The notes under the pieces are model-generated. The model was not told where the DNA came from. It was given only the letters and a program-made list of their open reading frames with translations, and searched no databases. A stretch of DNA of 64,000 nucleotides from Pseudoduganella lurida (GTDB taxonomy: Bacteria; Pseudomonadota; Gammaproteobacteria; Burkholderiales; Burkholderiaceae_D). Within the stretch, counting starts at the first letter, position 1; each line of letters begins with the position of its first letter. The position numbers and the translations under genes are program-made. Location: NCBI RefSeq assembly GCF_007830455.1, contig NZ_VLLB01000009.1:1-64000 (forward strand), in the 5' to 3' direction. Positions 25,344-33,002 of the stretch are shown one piece after another.

Positions 25344-26621
25344 ATGAAACAGATCGCAGTCATCGGCGGCGGTATCACCGGCATCACCACGGCCTACGCG
25401 CTGGCGCGGCGCGGCATGGCCGTCACCGTCATCGAACGGCACCCGCATCCGGCCATGGAAACCTCGTTCGCGAACGGCGGACAGCTCTCCGCTTCGCATG
25501 CCGAGGCGTGGAACAGCTGGTCGACGGTGCGCAAGGGCCTGGGCTGGATGCTGCGCCAGGATGCGCCCCTGCTGCTGCATCCGGCGCCCGGCTGGCACAA
25601 GATGTCGTGGCTGACACAGTTCCTGCGCGCGATTCCCCGCTACCGCGAGAACACGGTCACGCTGGCGCGGCTGGCGATCGCGGCGCGCGAGCATCTGTTC
25701 GCCTGGGCGGCGGAGGAGGGGATCGCCTTCGACCTGCGCCGCGAAGGCATCCTGCACCTGTATCGCGATCGCCGCGCGTTCGAGCATGCCGCCGGCGTGA
25801 CGGGGCTGCTGGCGCAGGCGGGGCTGGTGCGACGGGCCGTCACGCCATCGGACATGCGCGCGCTGGAGCCGGCGCTGCACGGGAACTACTATGGCGGTTT
25901 TTATACGGACAGCGACAGCAGCGGCGACATCCATCTTTTTACGACCGGACTCGCCGCAGCCTGCGTGCGGCGCGGCGTGCAGTTGCTGTGTGAGCGCGAG
26001 GTGGCGGCGCTGCGGCCCGCTGACGATGGCGTCACGCTCACCATTGGCCATGCCGGGGAACCATCCACGCAGCGGTTCGATGCGGCGGTGATCTGCGCCG
26101 GTACCGCCAGCCGCGCGCTGGCCGGGATGGCGGGCGACCGCGTCAATGTCTATCCGGTGAAGGGCTATTCGATCACGGTGGCGCTGGACGATGCCGCCAG
26201 CCGCGCCGCTGCACCGCGCATCAGCCTCGTCGACGATGGTCCCAAACTGGTCGCCAGCCGCTTCGGCGACGACCGCCTGCGCGTGGCCGGCACCGCCGAA
26301 CTGTGCGGCTTCGACCGCACGGTCCGGCCGCAGCGCATCGGGCCGCTGATCGACTGGGTGCGGCGCGAATTCCCCGGCGTCTCCACCGCCTCCGTCACGC
26401 CCTGGGCCGGCCTGCGCCCGATGCTGCCGGACCTGCTGCCCCGTGTCGGCCCCGGCAGGTCCCCACGCGTGTTCTACAACACGGGCCACGGCCACCTCGG
26501 CTGGACACTCGCCGCGGCAACGGCGCAGCAGGTGGCCGATGCGATCCCCGGTGCCGCGGCGCTGTCACCTGGCGTGGAACCGGCGTTCGCATCGATGCTG
26601 CGCGCTCAGGCCCGCGAATAA
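25344..26621 (+). CDS. dadA: D-amino acid dehydrogenase (FAD-dependent, DadA-like)
   Basis: Flavoprotein of 425 aa expected to oxidise D-amino acids to 2-oxo acids and pass electrons to the respiratory chain. The N-terminal FAD motif is VIGGGITGITTAYALARRG, the Glu ending strand 2 is in VTVIERHPHPAMETSFANGG, and the C-terminal FAD block is NTGHGHLGWTLAAATAQQVA. The ATG at 25344 begins directly at the Rossmann fold. The amino-acid substrate cannot be fixed; a general DAO-family oxidoreductase is the cautious reading. Its 3' end overlaps that of the convergent unknown gene by 16 bp. Confidence 0.88.
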   Translation: MKQIAVIGGGITGITTAYALARRGMAVTVIERHPHPAMETSFANGGQLSASHAEAWNSWSTVRKGLGWMLRQDAPLLLHPAPGWHKMSWLTQFLRAIPRYRENTVTLARLAIAAREHLFAWAAEEGIAFDLRREGILHLYRDRRAFEHAAGVTGLLAQAGLVRRAVTPSDMRALEPALHGNYYGGFYTDSDSSGDIHLFTTGLAAACVRRGVQLLCEREVAALRPADDGVTLTIGHAGEPSTQRFDAAVICAGTASRALAGMAGDRVNVYPVKGYSITVALDDAASRAAAPRISLVDDGPKLVASRFGDDRLRVAGTAELCGFDRTVRPQRIGPLIDWVRREFPGVSTASVTPWAGLRPMLPDLLPRVGPGRSPRVFYNTGHGHLGWTLAAATAQQVADAIPGAAALSPGVEPAFASMLRAQARE

Positions 26622-27727
26622 TCCAGCGCGGCGTCGGGCAATCGTTCCGGCAACTGCAGCCGCGCCGTCCTGTCCCGGGTCGCCACGCGCAAGGGCGGCC
26701 GCTGCCAGTGCACGTCCAGTGCCATCGGGGCCGAAGGCGGCGGCAGCGCGATGCGGCCATCCGGCCCCCAGCTGCAGCGATCGAGCGTGTACGTCACGGC
26801 GCCGCCATCGGCCAGCCGTGCGACGTCAAGGAAGAACGTGCCTTCCCCATTGCTGGCGTGGGCCTGCACCGTGTAGTAGCGGCCCAGATAGCAGTGGTGC
26901 CACAGGCCTGCCTCGACGCGGTGCCGGCGCAGCAGGATGCCGCGCACGGCGAACTGGTCGCCGGACGGACTTTCGTGGCAGTCCTCCAGGCCGGATACAT
27001 AGATAGCCGTGGGGTGGCCATCCACGCTGAGCTGGTAGGGCAGCGTGTGCAGCAGCGTTTCCGGCTCGCCGGCGCCGCGCAGGTCGGCCGGCAGCAGCAG
27101 GCGGGCGGTCAGCAGGCGGCCATTGCGCAGGCGACGTTCCAGCAATGGCGCCGGGACCGGCACCTCGGCTGCGAGCAGCAACCCCAGCACCCGGTGCAGC
27201 GGGATGGGTGACGGGTCGGCAGCGCAGGCGGCGCGCAGGCGCTGCTCCGTCAGCGACGGGGTACTGGCCGGCAGCGGCAGGTCATGCAGGCGCTGCGTGG
27301 CGCTGTCATAGACCAGCACCGTGTTGCCGCCTCTGCCGACCTTCGTGGCCAGGTAGAGGGCGCTGGTGCCGACCCGCGACACGCCATCGATCTCGTGCAG
27401 GATCGCGCCGTCCGGCAGCAGCAGCGTGCCGTATTCCGGGCCGCCCATCCCCAGCTCGCCCCAGGACCCGATCTGGCGCGGGGCCGTGCTGGCATGACCG
27501 GCCAGGTCGTCCGCATCGGGCGGGATCGACGTCCAGCGCGCCGGATCGCGCAGTTGTTCGGCCATGTCGTGCAGCTTGCCGCCGGGGCGTGTCAGCCACC
27601 ACACCGCGAGGAAGCCGAGCGGCACGCCCCACGGCGAGCGGGTCAGCGCCAGGATGGCAACGAAGGACGCCAGCGGCGCCCAAGGCGACACGGCCATGCG
27701 CGCCAGGCGCACGCGCAGCCAACGCAT
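26606..27727 (-). CDS. Uncharacterised protein with an N-terminal membrane anchor
   Basis: I do not recognise this 373-aa protein. Two hydrophobic stretches near the N-terminus (APLASFVAILALT and VPLGFLAVWWL) predict a membrane hairpin, followed by a soluble part rich in beta-like segments, with no motif I can assign. It starts 8 bp after the hexR stop on the same strand, so it is probably the last gene of the pgi-lactonase-zwf-hexR operon and a candidate for HexR control. It may be a sugar-related membrane protein, but nothing in the sequence proves this. Codon usage and GC match the surroundings. Its end overlaps dadA by 16 bp. Confidence 0.75.
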   Translation of the reverse strand: MRWLRVRLARMAVSPWAPLASFVAILALTRSPWGVPLGFLAVWWLTRPGGKLHDMAEQLRDPARWTSIPPDADDLAGHASTAPRQIGSWGELGMGGPEYGTLLLPDGAILHEIDGVSRVGTSALYLATKVGRGGNTVLVYDSATQRLHDLPLPASTPSLTEQRLRAACAADPSPIPLHRVLGLLLAAEVPVPAPLLERRLRNGRLLTARLLLPADLRGAGEPETLLHTLPYQLSVDGHPTAIYVSGLEDCHESPSGDQFAVRGILLRRHRVEAGLWHHCYLGRYYTVQAHASNGEGTFFLDVARLADGGAVTYTLDRCSWGPDGRIALPPPSAPMALDVHWQRPPLRVATRDRTARLQLPERLPDAALDYSRA

Positions 27728-27734
27728 CGCGCTG

Positions 27735-28634
27735 CTAGCCGATGAAGGAATCGAACTGCACCTCGAACTCCTGCAGCGCCTTCTGCGCGTTCTGCATCGT
27801 GCGGCGGAATTCGGGGCCCCGCTTCAGCGCGAGGCCGACGGCGAGGATGTCGATGACGACCAGGTAGGCGAGGCGCGCCGAGATCGGCGTGTACGGGTCG
27901 ATATTGAAGATCAGGTCGATCGGGATCAGCACCGTCGCCAGGTCCGCCAGCGGCGTGCCGGACGGGGCCAGCACGATCACGTCCGCGCCGCCGTCCTTGG
28001 CCAGCTGCGCCGAGTGCACCAGCGCCGGGCTGTTGCCGCGCTGCGAGATGGCCACCAATGCATCGCCCTGGCGCAGCAGCGCCGCGGCGATGTTGTGGAT
28101 CGCCGGGTCGGAATAGGCCACTGTCGGCACGCCGGAGCGGAAGAATTTATGCTGCGCATCGGCCGCCACGATGCCCGAGGTGCCCTGGCCGTAGAACTCG
28201 ATCTTCTTCGCCGTGGACAGGATGTCCAGCGCGCGCTGCACGGGCTCCGGCTGCAGGTTGTTGCGCAGGTCCAGCAGCGTGTTGATGGAGCGGCTGCAGA
28301 TCTTGTTGACGAGGTCCGCCGCCAGGTCGCCCTGCGACGGTGCCTCGTTCAGGCCGGGCAGCGCCACGGCCAGCCCCTGCGCCAGCTTCAGCTTGAATTC
28401 GTGCCAGCCGTCGTAGCCCAGCGTGCGGCAGAAGCGCACGACGGTCGGTTCCGACACTTGCGCGCTTTTCGCCAGCGCCGTGATGTTCGAGCTGACGGTG
28501 CGCGACGGGTTGTCGAGCACGGCCAGCGCGACCTTGCGCTCCGATTTCGACAGCGAATCGAGCTGGGTGCGGATGGAGTCGAGCAGCATGGGTTTGACTT
28601 GGTCCTCAGGGTGGAGCAGGGTGTCGTGAAGCAT
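27735..28634 (-). CDS. hexR: HexR/RpiR-family transcriptional regulator
   Basis: Sugar-phosphate-responsive regulator with an N-terminal HTH_6 domain (DSLSKSERKVALAVLDNP, SEPTVVRFCRTLGYDGWHEF) and a C-terminal SIS domain (IEFYGQGTSGIVAADAQHKF, ALVAISQRGNSPALV). In proteobacteria HexR represses zwf, edd and related genes and is released by 2-keto-3-deoxy-6-phosphogluconate; the location beside zwf, pgi, edd and eda supports that assignment. The ATG at 28634 has AGG 8 nt upstream; family alignment would also allow ATG 28589, which removes 15 residues. Candidate operators lie between pgi and edd. Confidence 0.92.
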   Translation of the reverse strand: MLHDTLLHPEDQVKPMLLDSIRTQLDSLSKSERKVALAVLDNPSRTVSSNITALAKSAQVSEPTVVRFCRTLGYDGWHEFKLKLAQGLAVALPGLNEAPSQGDLAADLVNKICSRSINTLLDLRNNLQPEPVQRALDILSTAKKIEFYGQGTSGIVAADAQHKFFRSGVPTVAYSDPAIHNIAAALLRQGDALVAISQRGNSPALVHSAQLAKDGGADVIVLAPSGTPLADLATVLIPIDLIFNIDPYTPISARLAYLVVIDILAVGLALKRGPEFRRTMQNAQKALQEFEVQFDSFIG

Positions 28635-28653
28635 GCTTCGCGCCTGCGGAACG

Positions 28654-28674
28654 GCCTGGCCATGCAGGCCAGGC
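28654..28674 (-). other. Perfect stem-loop between zwf and hexR
   Basis: GCCTGGCC (28654-28661) and GGCCAGGC (28667-28674) form an 8-bp stem with the loop ATGCA just before the hexR start codon and after the zwf stop. There is no T tract, so it is not a clear intrinsic terminator. It may tune hexR expression relative to zwf or stabilise the zwf transcript end. Confidence 0.55.
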
Positions 28675-28688
28675 GCCTCCTGCCATGG

Positions 28689-30161
28689 TTAATCTTCAGG
28701 CAGCGCTTCTTCGCGCCACTGCAGCCCGTCGCGCCCGATCAGCGCGGACGAAGCGGCCGGGCCCCACGTGCCGGACGTGTAGGGCAGCGGCGCCGTGTCG
28801 TCCTGCTCCCAGTTGTTCAGGATCGGTTCGACCCATTCCCAGGCCGCTTCCAGTTCGTCGCCGCGCATGAACAGCGTCAGCTGGCCGCGCAGCACGTCGA
28901 GCAGCAGGCGTTCGTAGGCATCCATGCGCGGTGCCTTGAAGGATTCGCGGAAGTCCAGTTCCAGCTCGGCCGGTTTCAGGCGCATGCCCTCGCCGGGCGT
29001 CTTCGCCATCAGGTTCATGCGCAGGCCTTCGTCCGGCTGCAGGCGGATCACCAGCGAGTTCGGCTGGAACGAGGAGGTGGGCTGGTTGAAGATCGAGTGC
29101 GGGATCTGCTTGAAGCGCACCACGATCTCGGCCAGGCCATCGGCCATCCGCTTGCCGGTGCGCAGGTAGAACGGCACGCCGGCCCAGCGCCACGTATCGA
29201 TCTCCGCCTTCATGGCCACGAAGGTCTCGGTGCGCGAACCCTGCGGTGCATCCGGCTCGTCGCGGTAGCTCGGCACGGCCTGGCCGTCCACATGGCCGGC
29301 GCGGTACTGGCCGCGTACGATGTTCTGCGCCAGCGTGGTCGGGGTGAAGCGCTTCAGCGAGCGCAGCACCTGCAGCTTCGCGTCGCGCACGGCATCCGGC
29401 GCGATCGACGACGGCGGCTCCATCGCCACGATGCACAGCAGCTGCAGCAGGTGGTTCTGCAGCATGTCGCGCAGCGCACCGGAGGTGTCGTAATAGCCGA
29501 TGCGGTTACCGACGCCGAGCTTCTCGGCGATGGTGATCTGCACGTCGGAGATCCATTCGCGGCGCCACAGGGGCTCGAACAGGATGTTCCCGAAGCGCAG
29601 GGCCAGCAGGTTCTGCACCGTTTCCTTGCCCAGGTAATGGTCGATCCGGTAGATCTGCGATTCCTCGAACACTTCGCCCACTTCGCGGTTGATCTGCTTG
29701 GCCGATTCCAGGTCGCGGCCCAGTGGCTTTTCCAGCACCACGCGGGAGGTCGGCGTCACCAGGCCGTTGTCCTTCAGGTTGTCGCAGATCTGCGCGAACA
29801 GCGCCGGCGGCGTGGCCAGGTAGTAGACGCGCGTCAGGCCCTCGTCGCCCCGCAGCGCCTCCACCAGTCCCTTGTAGCTGGAGGAATCGGTGGCATCGAG
29901 CGACACGTACACGATGCGTTTCGTGAAGCGAGCCCAGTTCTCGTAGGTCACCTTGGGCGCCTTGATGTGCGGCTTCGACGTCGTGTTGACGGTCTCGATG
30001 AATTCTTCCTGGCTGTTGTCGTGCCGGCCCACGCAGATGATGCGCGCGTCCGGCGGCAGGTCGCCGCACACGTCGCGCGAGAACATCGCGGGCAGCAGCT
30101 TGCGCATCGAGAGATCGCCGCTGCCGCCGAACAGGACCAGGTCAAAATCGGAAAGTGCCAT
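28689..30161 (-). CDS. zwf: Glucose-6-phosphate 1-dehydrogenase
   Basis: Oxidises glucose-6-phosphate to 6-phosphogluconolactone, the common entry to the Entner-Doudoroff and oxidative pentose-phosphate routes. The 490-aa product has the dinucleotide fold at residues 8-16 (LVLFGGSGD), EKPLG at 144-148 and the active-site signature RIDHYLGKE at 172-180, with catalytic His175. The ATG at 30161 matches the usual N-terminus and length; an in-frame ATG 33 nt upstream would add 11 residues unlike the family. It lies between the lactonase and hexR. Confidence 0.95.
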   Translation of the reverse strand: MALSDFDLVLFGGSGDLSMRKLLPAMFSRDVCGDLPPDARIICVGRHDNSQEEFIETVNTTSKPHIKAPKVTYENWARFTKRIVYVSLDATDSSSYKGLVEALRGDEGLTRVYYLATPPALFAQICDNLKDNGLVTPTSRVVLEKPLGRDLESAKQINREVGEVFEESQIYRIDHYLGKETVQNLLALRFGNILFEPLWRREWISDVQITIAEKLGVGNRIGYYDTSGALRDMLQNHLLQLLCIVAMEPPSSIAPDAVRDAKLQVLRSLKRFTPTTLAQNIVRGQYRAGHVDGQAVPSYRDEPDAPQGSRTETFVAMKAEIDTWRWAGVPFYLRTGKRMADGLAEIVVRFKQIPHSIFNQPTSSFQPNSLVIRLQPDEGLRMNLMAKTPGEGMRLKPAELELDFRESFKAPRMDAYERLLLDVLRGQLTLFMRGDELEAAWEWVEPILNNWEQDDTAPLPYTSGTWGPAASSALIGRDGLQWREEALPED

Positions 30162-30247
30162 GATGGGTGTCGTATGGTTGGTTTTGCCGGACATTCCGGC
30201 TGACGTGCTGCTGGAACCTGCGTTTCAAAAAATGATTGCTACGGCGG

Positions 30248-31138
30248 TTACGGCTGGTACGCCGGCTGCACCAGCCCGGCCACATCCACCCGCACGGCCA
30301 GCACGCGGCCGGACAGCGGCAAGGCTGCCAGCTCGTCCGCGGGGCGCTTGCCGGCGGTGGTGATGAACAGCGTCCTGAGGTCGTCGCCGCCAAAGGCCAC
30401 CATCGTCGGGCAGCGCACCGGCAGCACGATTTCATCGAGCTGTTCGCCCTCGGGCGACAGCTTGACGATGCGGCCACCTTCGAACATCGCCACCCAGTAA
30501 TTGCCCGCGCTGTCGACGGCCGCACCATCCGGGCGGCCGCCGTAATCGGCGTCCTTGACCATCGAGAACTGGCGCACTTCGCGCTGGTTGCTCACGGTGC
30601 CGGCCGCCAGGTCGAAGTCGTAGCGCGTCACGCGGTGCGTCGTCGTGTCGGCGTGGTACATCGTGCGGTGGTCCGGGCTGAAGGCCAGGCCGTTCGAATT
30701 CGTCATGCCGCCGGACCACGCCAGGCGGACAGCCCCCTTTTCGAGGACATACATCTCGGCAGCCGGCTGGTCGCGCGGTTCGTAGATCGTGCCGACCCAG
30801 AAGCGGCCCGCCGCATCGGGCTTGCCGTCGTTGAAGCGGGCCCTGGACTGGTCGAACGGGGAGGGGGCGATCTCGCTGACAACGCCGGTAACGGTGTCGA
30901 GGTGTACAAACCCGGCGCGCGTGGCGACCACCAGGCCGCCCCCGGCATGGCGCGCCAGCGACGAAGGTTCCGTCGCCATCGGCCAGCTGTCATGCCGGTT
31001 CGACGCCAGCTGCAGCCGGTGCACGGCCAGCCCGTCGATATCGACCCAGTACAGCGCCTTCTCCTCGGCATGCCACAGGGGGCCTTCGCCCACCTGCATC
31101 ACGCCATCGAAGGCGACGGTGATGTCGTATGCGCTCAT
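30248..31138 (-). CDS. SMP-30/gluconolactonase family lactonase
   Basis: Metal-dependent beta-propeller lactonase of 296 aa. Family hallmarks are the metal-ligand Glu in VGEGPLWHAEEKALYWVDID, RFNDGKPDAAGRFWVGT, the Asn in MTNSNGLAFSPD and the Asp in GRPDGAAVDSAGNYW. No classical pgl is seen in this locus, so the enzyme may hydrolyse 6-phosphogluconolactone or gluconolactone between Zwf and Edd; that is inferred from position. Its ATG overlaps the pgi stop (ATGA), which suggests translational coupling. Confidence 0.9.
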   Translation of the reverse strand: MSAYDITVAFDGVMQVGEGPLWHAEEKALYWVDIDGLAVHRLQLASNRHDSWPMATEPSSLARHAGGGLVVATRAGFVHLDTVTGVVSEIAPSPFDQSRARFNDGKPDAAGRFWVGTIYEPRDQPAAEMYVLEKGAVRLAWSGGMTNSNGLAFSPDHRTMYHADTTTHRVTRYDFDLAAGTVSNQREVRQFSMVKDADYGGRPDGAAVDSAGNYWVAMFEGGRIVKLSPEGEQLDEIVLPVRCPTMVAFGGDDLRTLFITTAGKRPADELAALPLSGRVLAVRVDVAGLVQPAYQP

Positions 31139-32784
31139 GGCAGCTTCGCGGCCTTGGCCATGATGATCAGGCCATTGGTGGAACTGTCGTGCGCAGCCTG
31201 GTCCACGTCGCCCTCCAGCTCGGCCTGGATCTTCTTGGCCAGCACCTTGCCCAGCTCCACGCCCCACTGGTCGAAGCTGGCGATATCCCAGATCACGCCC
31301 TGCACGAAGGTCTTGTGTTCGTACAGCGCGATCAATGCGCCCAGGGTCAGCGGCGTCAGCTGCTCCATCAGGATCGTGTTCGACGGACGGTTGCCGGGGA
31401 AGGTACGGTGCGGCACCAGCTCGTCGATCTTCGCGGCCGGCAGGCCCTGCGCGGTCAGCTCGGCGCGCACCTCGTCGGCCGTCTTGCCCTTCATGAAGGC
31501 CTCCGACTGCGCGAAGCAGTTGGCCAGCAGCGCATCGTGGTGGCCCGGCAGGTCGTGCGTGGCGCGCAGCGCGGCGATGAAGTCGATCGGCACGATGTCG
31601 GTGCCCTGGTGCAGCAGCTGGAAGTAGGCATGCTGCGCGTTGGTGCCGCACTCGCCCCACACGACCGGGCAGGTGACGGTGTCCACGGGTTGCCCGCTCT
31701 TCGTCACGCGCTTGCCGTTGCTTTCCATGTCGAGCTGCTGCAGGTAGGCAGGGAAGCGGCTCAGGTCCTGGTGATATGGCGCGATGGACAGCGACGTGGC
31801 GCCGAGGAACTCGCGGTTCCAGAAGCCCGTCAGGGCCAGCAGCACGGGCAGATTTTCTTCCAGCGGCGCGGTGCGGAAGTGCTCGTCCATCGCGTGCGCG
31901 CCTTCCAGCAGCGCCTCGAAATAGCCGAAACCCACGGCCAGCGCGACGGACAGGCCGATCGCCGACCAGACCGAATAGCGGCCGCCGACCCAGTCCCAGA
32001 ACGGGAACATGTTGTCCGTATCGATGCCGAAGGCGGCGACGGCCTGCGTGTTGGTGGACACGGCCACGAAATGACGCGCCAGGTCCTCTTCCTTGGCGCG
32101 GCCCAGGAACCAGGTGCGCGCGGTGCCGGCGTTGAGCATCGTCTCGGCGGTGGTGAAGGTCTTCGAGGCCACGATGAACAGCGTGGTCTCGTGGTTCACC
32201 TTGGCCAGCACGGCATCCATGTCATGGCCGTCCACGTTCGACACGAAGTGCATCGTCAGGCGCGGATGGGCGAACGAGCGCAGCGCCAGCACGGCCATTT
32301 TCGGGCCGAGATCGGAGCCGCCGATGCCGATGTTGACGATGTCCGTGATCGGCTTGCCGGAAGCGCCCAGCCAGGTGCCGTTGCGGACCTTGTCCGTGAA
32401 GACGCGCATGCGGTCGAGCACGTTGTGCACGTCGGCATTGACGTCCTGGCCCTCGACCACCAGCGCCTTGCCGCGCGGCATACGCAGGGCGGTGTGCAGC
32501 ACGCTGCGTTGTTCGGTAAGATTAATTTTCTCGCCAGACAGCATTGCATCGCGCTGCGCTTCCACGCCGCGCTCGCGGGCCAGGTCGACCAGCAGCTCGA
32601 GCGTGCGCGCCGTGATGCGGTTCTTGGAAAAATCGAGGAACAGGCCGGCCGCATCGGCCGTCAGTTTCGGGAATCGCTCAGGATCGTCGGCAAACAGCTG
32701 GCGCAGCTGCCAGCCTTTCGCATCGGTGGCATGGGCTTGCAGGGCCTGGTAGGCGGGCGTGGTGGTCAACAGGGGCTGGCGCAT
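31135..32784 (-). CDS. pgi: Glucose-6-phosphate isomerase
   Basis: Interconverts glucose-6-phosphate and fructose-6-phosphate. The 549-aa protein has the family signatures VNIGIGGSDLGPKMAVLAL and FIVASKTFTTAETMLNA, plus the catalytic Glu/His region with VWGECGTNAQHAYFQLLHQG. It is the first gene of the minus-strand operon continuing to the lactonase, zwf, hexR and the unknown gene. It starts 218 bp from the divergent edd gene, and a HexR-like site lies 57-71 bp upstream of its ATG. Confidence 0.95.
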   Translation of the reverse strand: MRQPLLTTTPAYQALQAHATDAKGWQLRQLFADDPERFPKLTADAAGLFLDFSKNRITARTLELLVDLARERGVEAQRDAMLSGEKINLTEQRSVLHTALRMPRGKALVVEGQDVNADVHNVLDRMRVFTDKVRNGTWLGASGKPITDIVNIGIGGSDLGPKMAVLALRSFAHPRLTMHFVSNVDGHDMDAVLAKVNHETTLFIVASKTFTTAETMLNAGTARTWFLGRAKEEDLARHFVAVSTNTQAVAAFGIDTDNMFPFWDWVGGRYSVWSAIGLSVALAVGFGYFEALLEGAHAMDEHFRTAPLEENLPVLLALTGFWNREFLGATSLSIAPYHQDLSRFPAYLQQLDMESNGKRVTKSGQPVDTVTCPVVWGECGTNAQHAYFQLLHQGTDIVPIDFIAALRATHDLPGHHDALLANCFAQSEAFMKGKTADEVRAELTAQGLPAAKIDELVPHRTFPGNRPSNTILMEQLTPLTLGALIALYEHKTFVQGVIWDIASFDQWGVELGKVLAKKIQAELEGDVDQAAHDSSTNGLIIMAKAAKLP

Positions 32785-32840
32785 GTGGCTGATCAGTCAT
32801 GATGTCAGTTTCGATATGGAGGAACTATACAGGAAAAGCT

Positions 32841-32855
32841 GGTAAGTTCACTACA
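32841..32855 (-). promoter_or_regulatory. Candidate HexR operator, pgi side
   Basis: On the minus strand TGTAGTGAACTTACC resembles the HexR operator consensus known from gammaproteobacteria (TGTAATTWAAATTACA) in its left half and spacing. It shares TGTAGTNAANTT with the site at 32964-32978. It lies in the pgi/edd divergent promoter region. Confidence 0.45.
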
Positions 32856-32963
32856 GGATCGCACATCGAAAAACAAATAATTCCGTGAATCTACCATCAT
32901 CCCCTGTTCCCTTGGCGATCGTTTGCCCATGAAGAATGCCGGGGCAGCACGCCTTTCGCCTTC

Positions 32964-32978
32964 TGTAGTAAAATTTCG
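32964..32978 (+). promoter_or_regulatory. Candidate HexR operator, edd side
   Basis: TGTAGTAAAATTTCG lies 25-39 bp upstream of the edd ATG, close to where a promoter would be, and matches the site at 32841-32855 over TGTAGTNAANTT. Repression of edd-eda by HexR through this site is an inference from similarity and location. Confidence 0.45.
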
Positions 32979-33002
32979 GAAATTCATCGATAAGGAAGCA
33001 TA

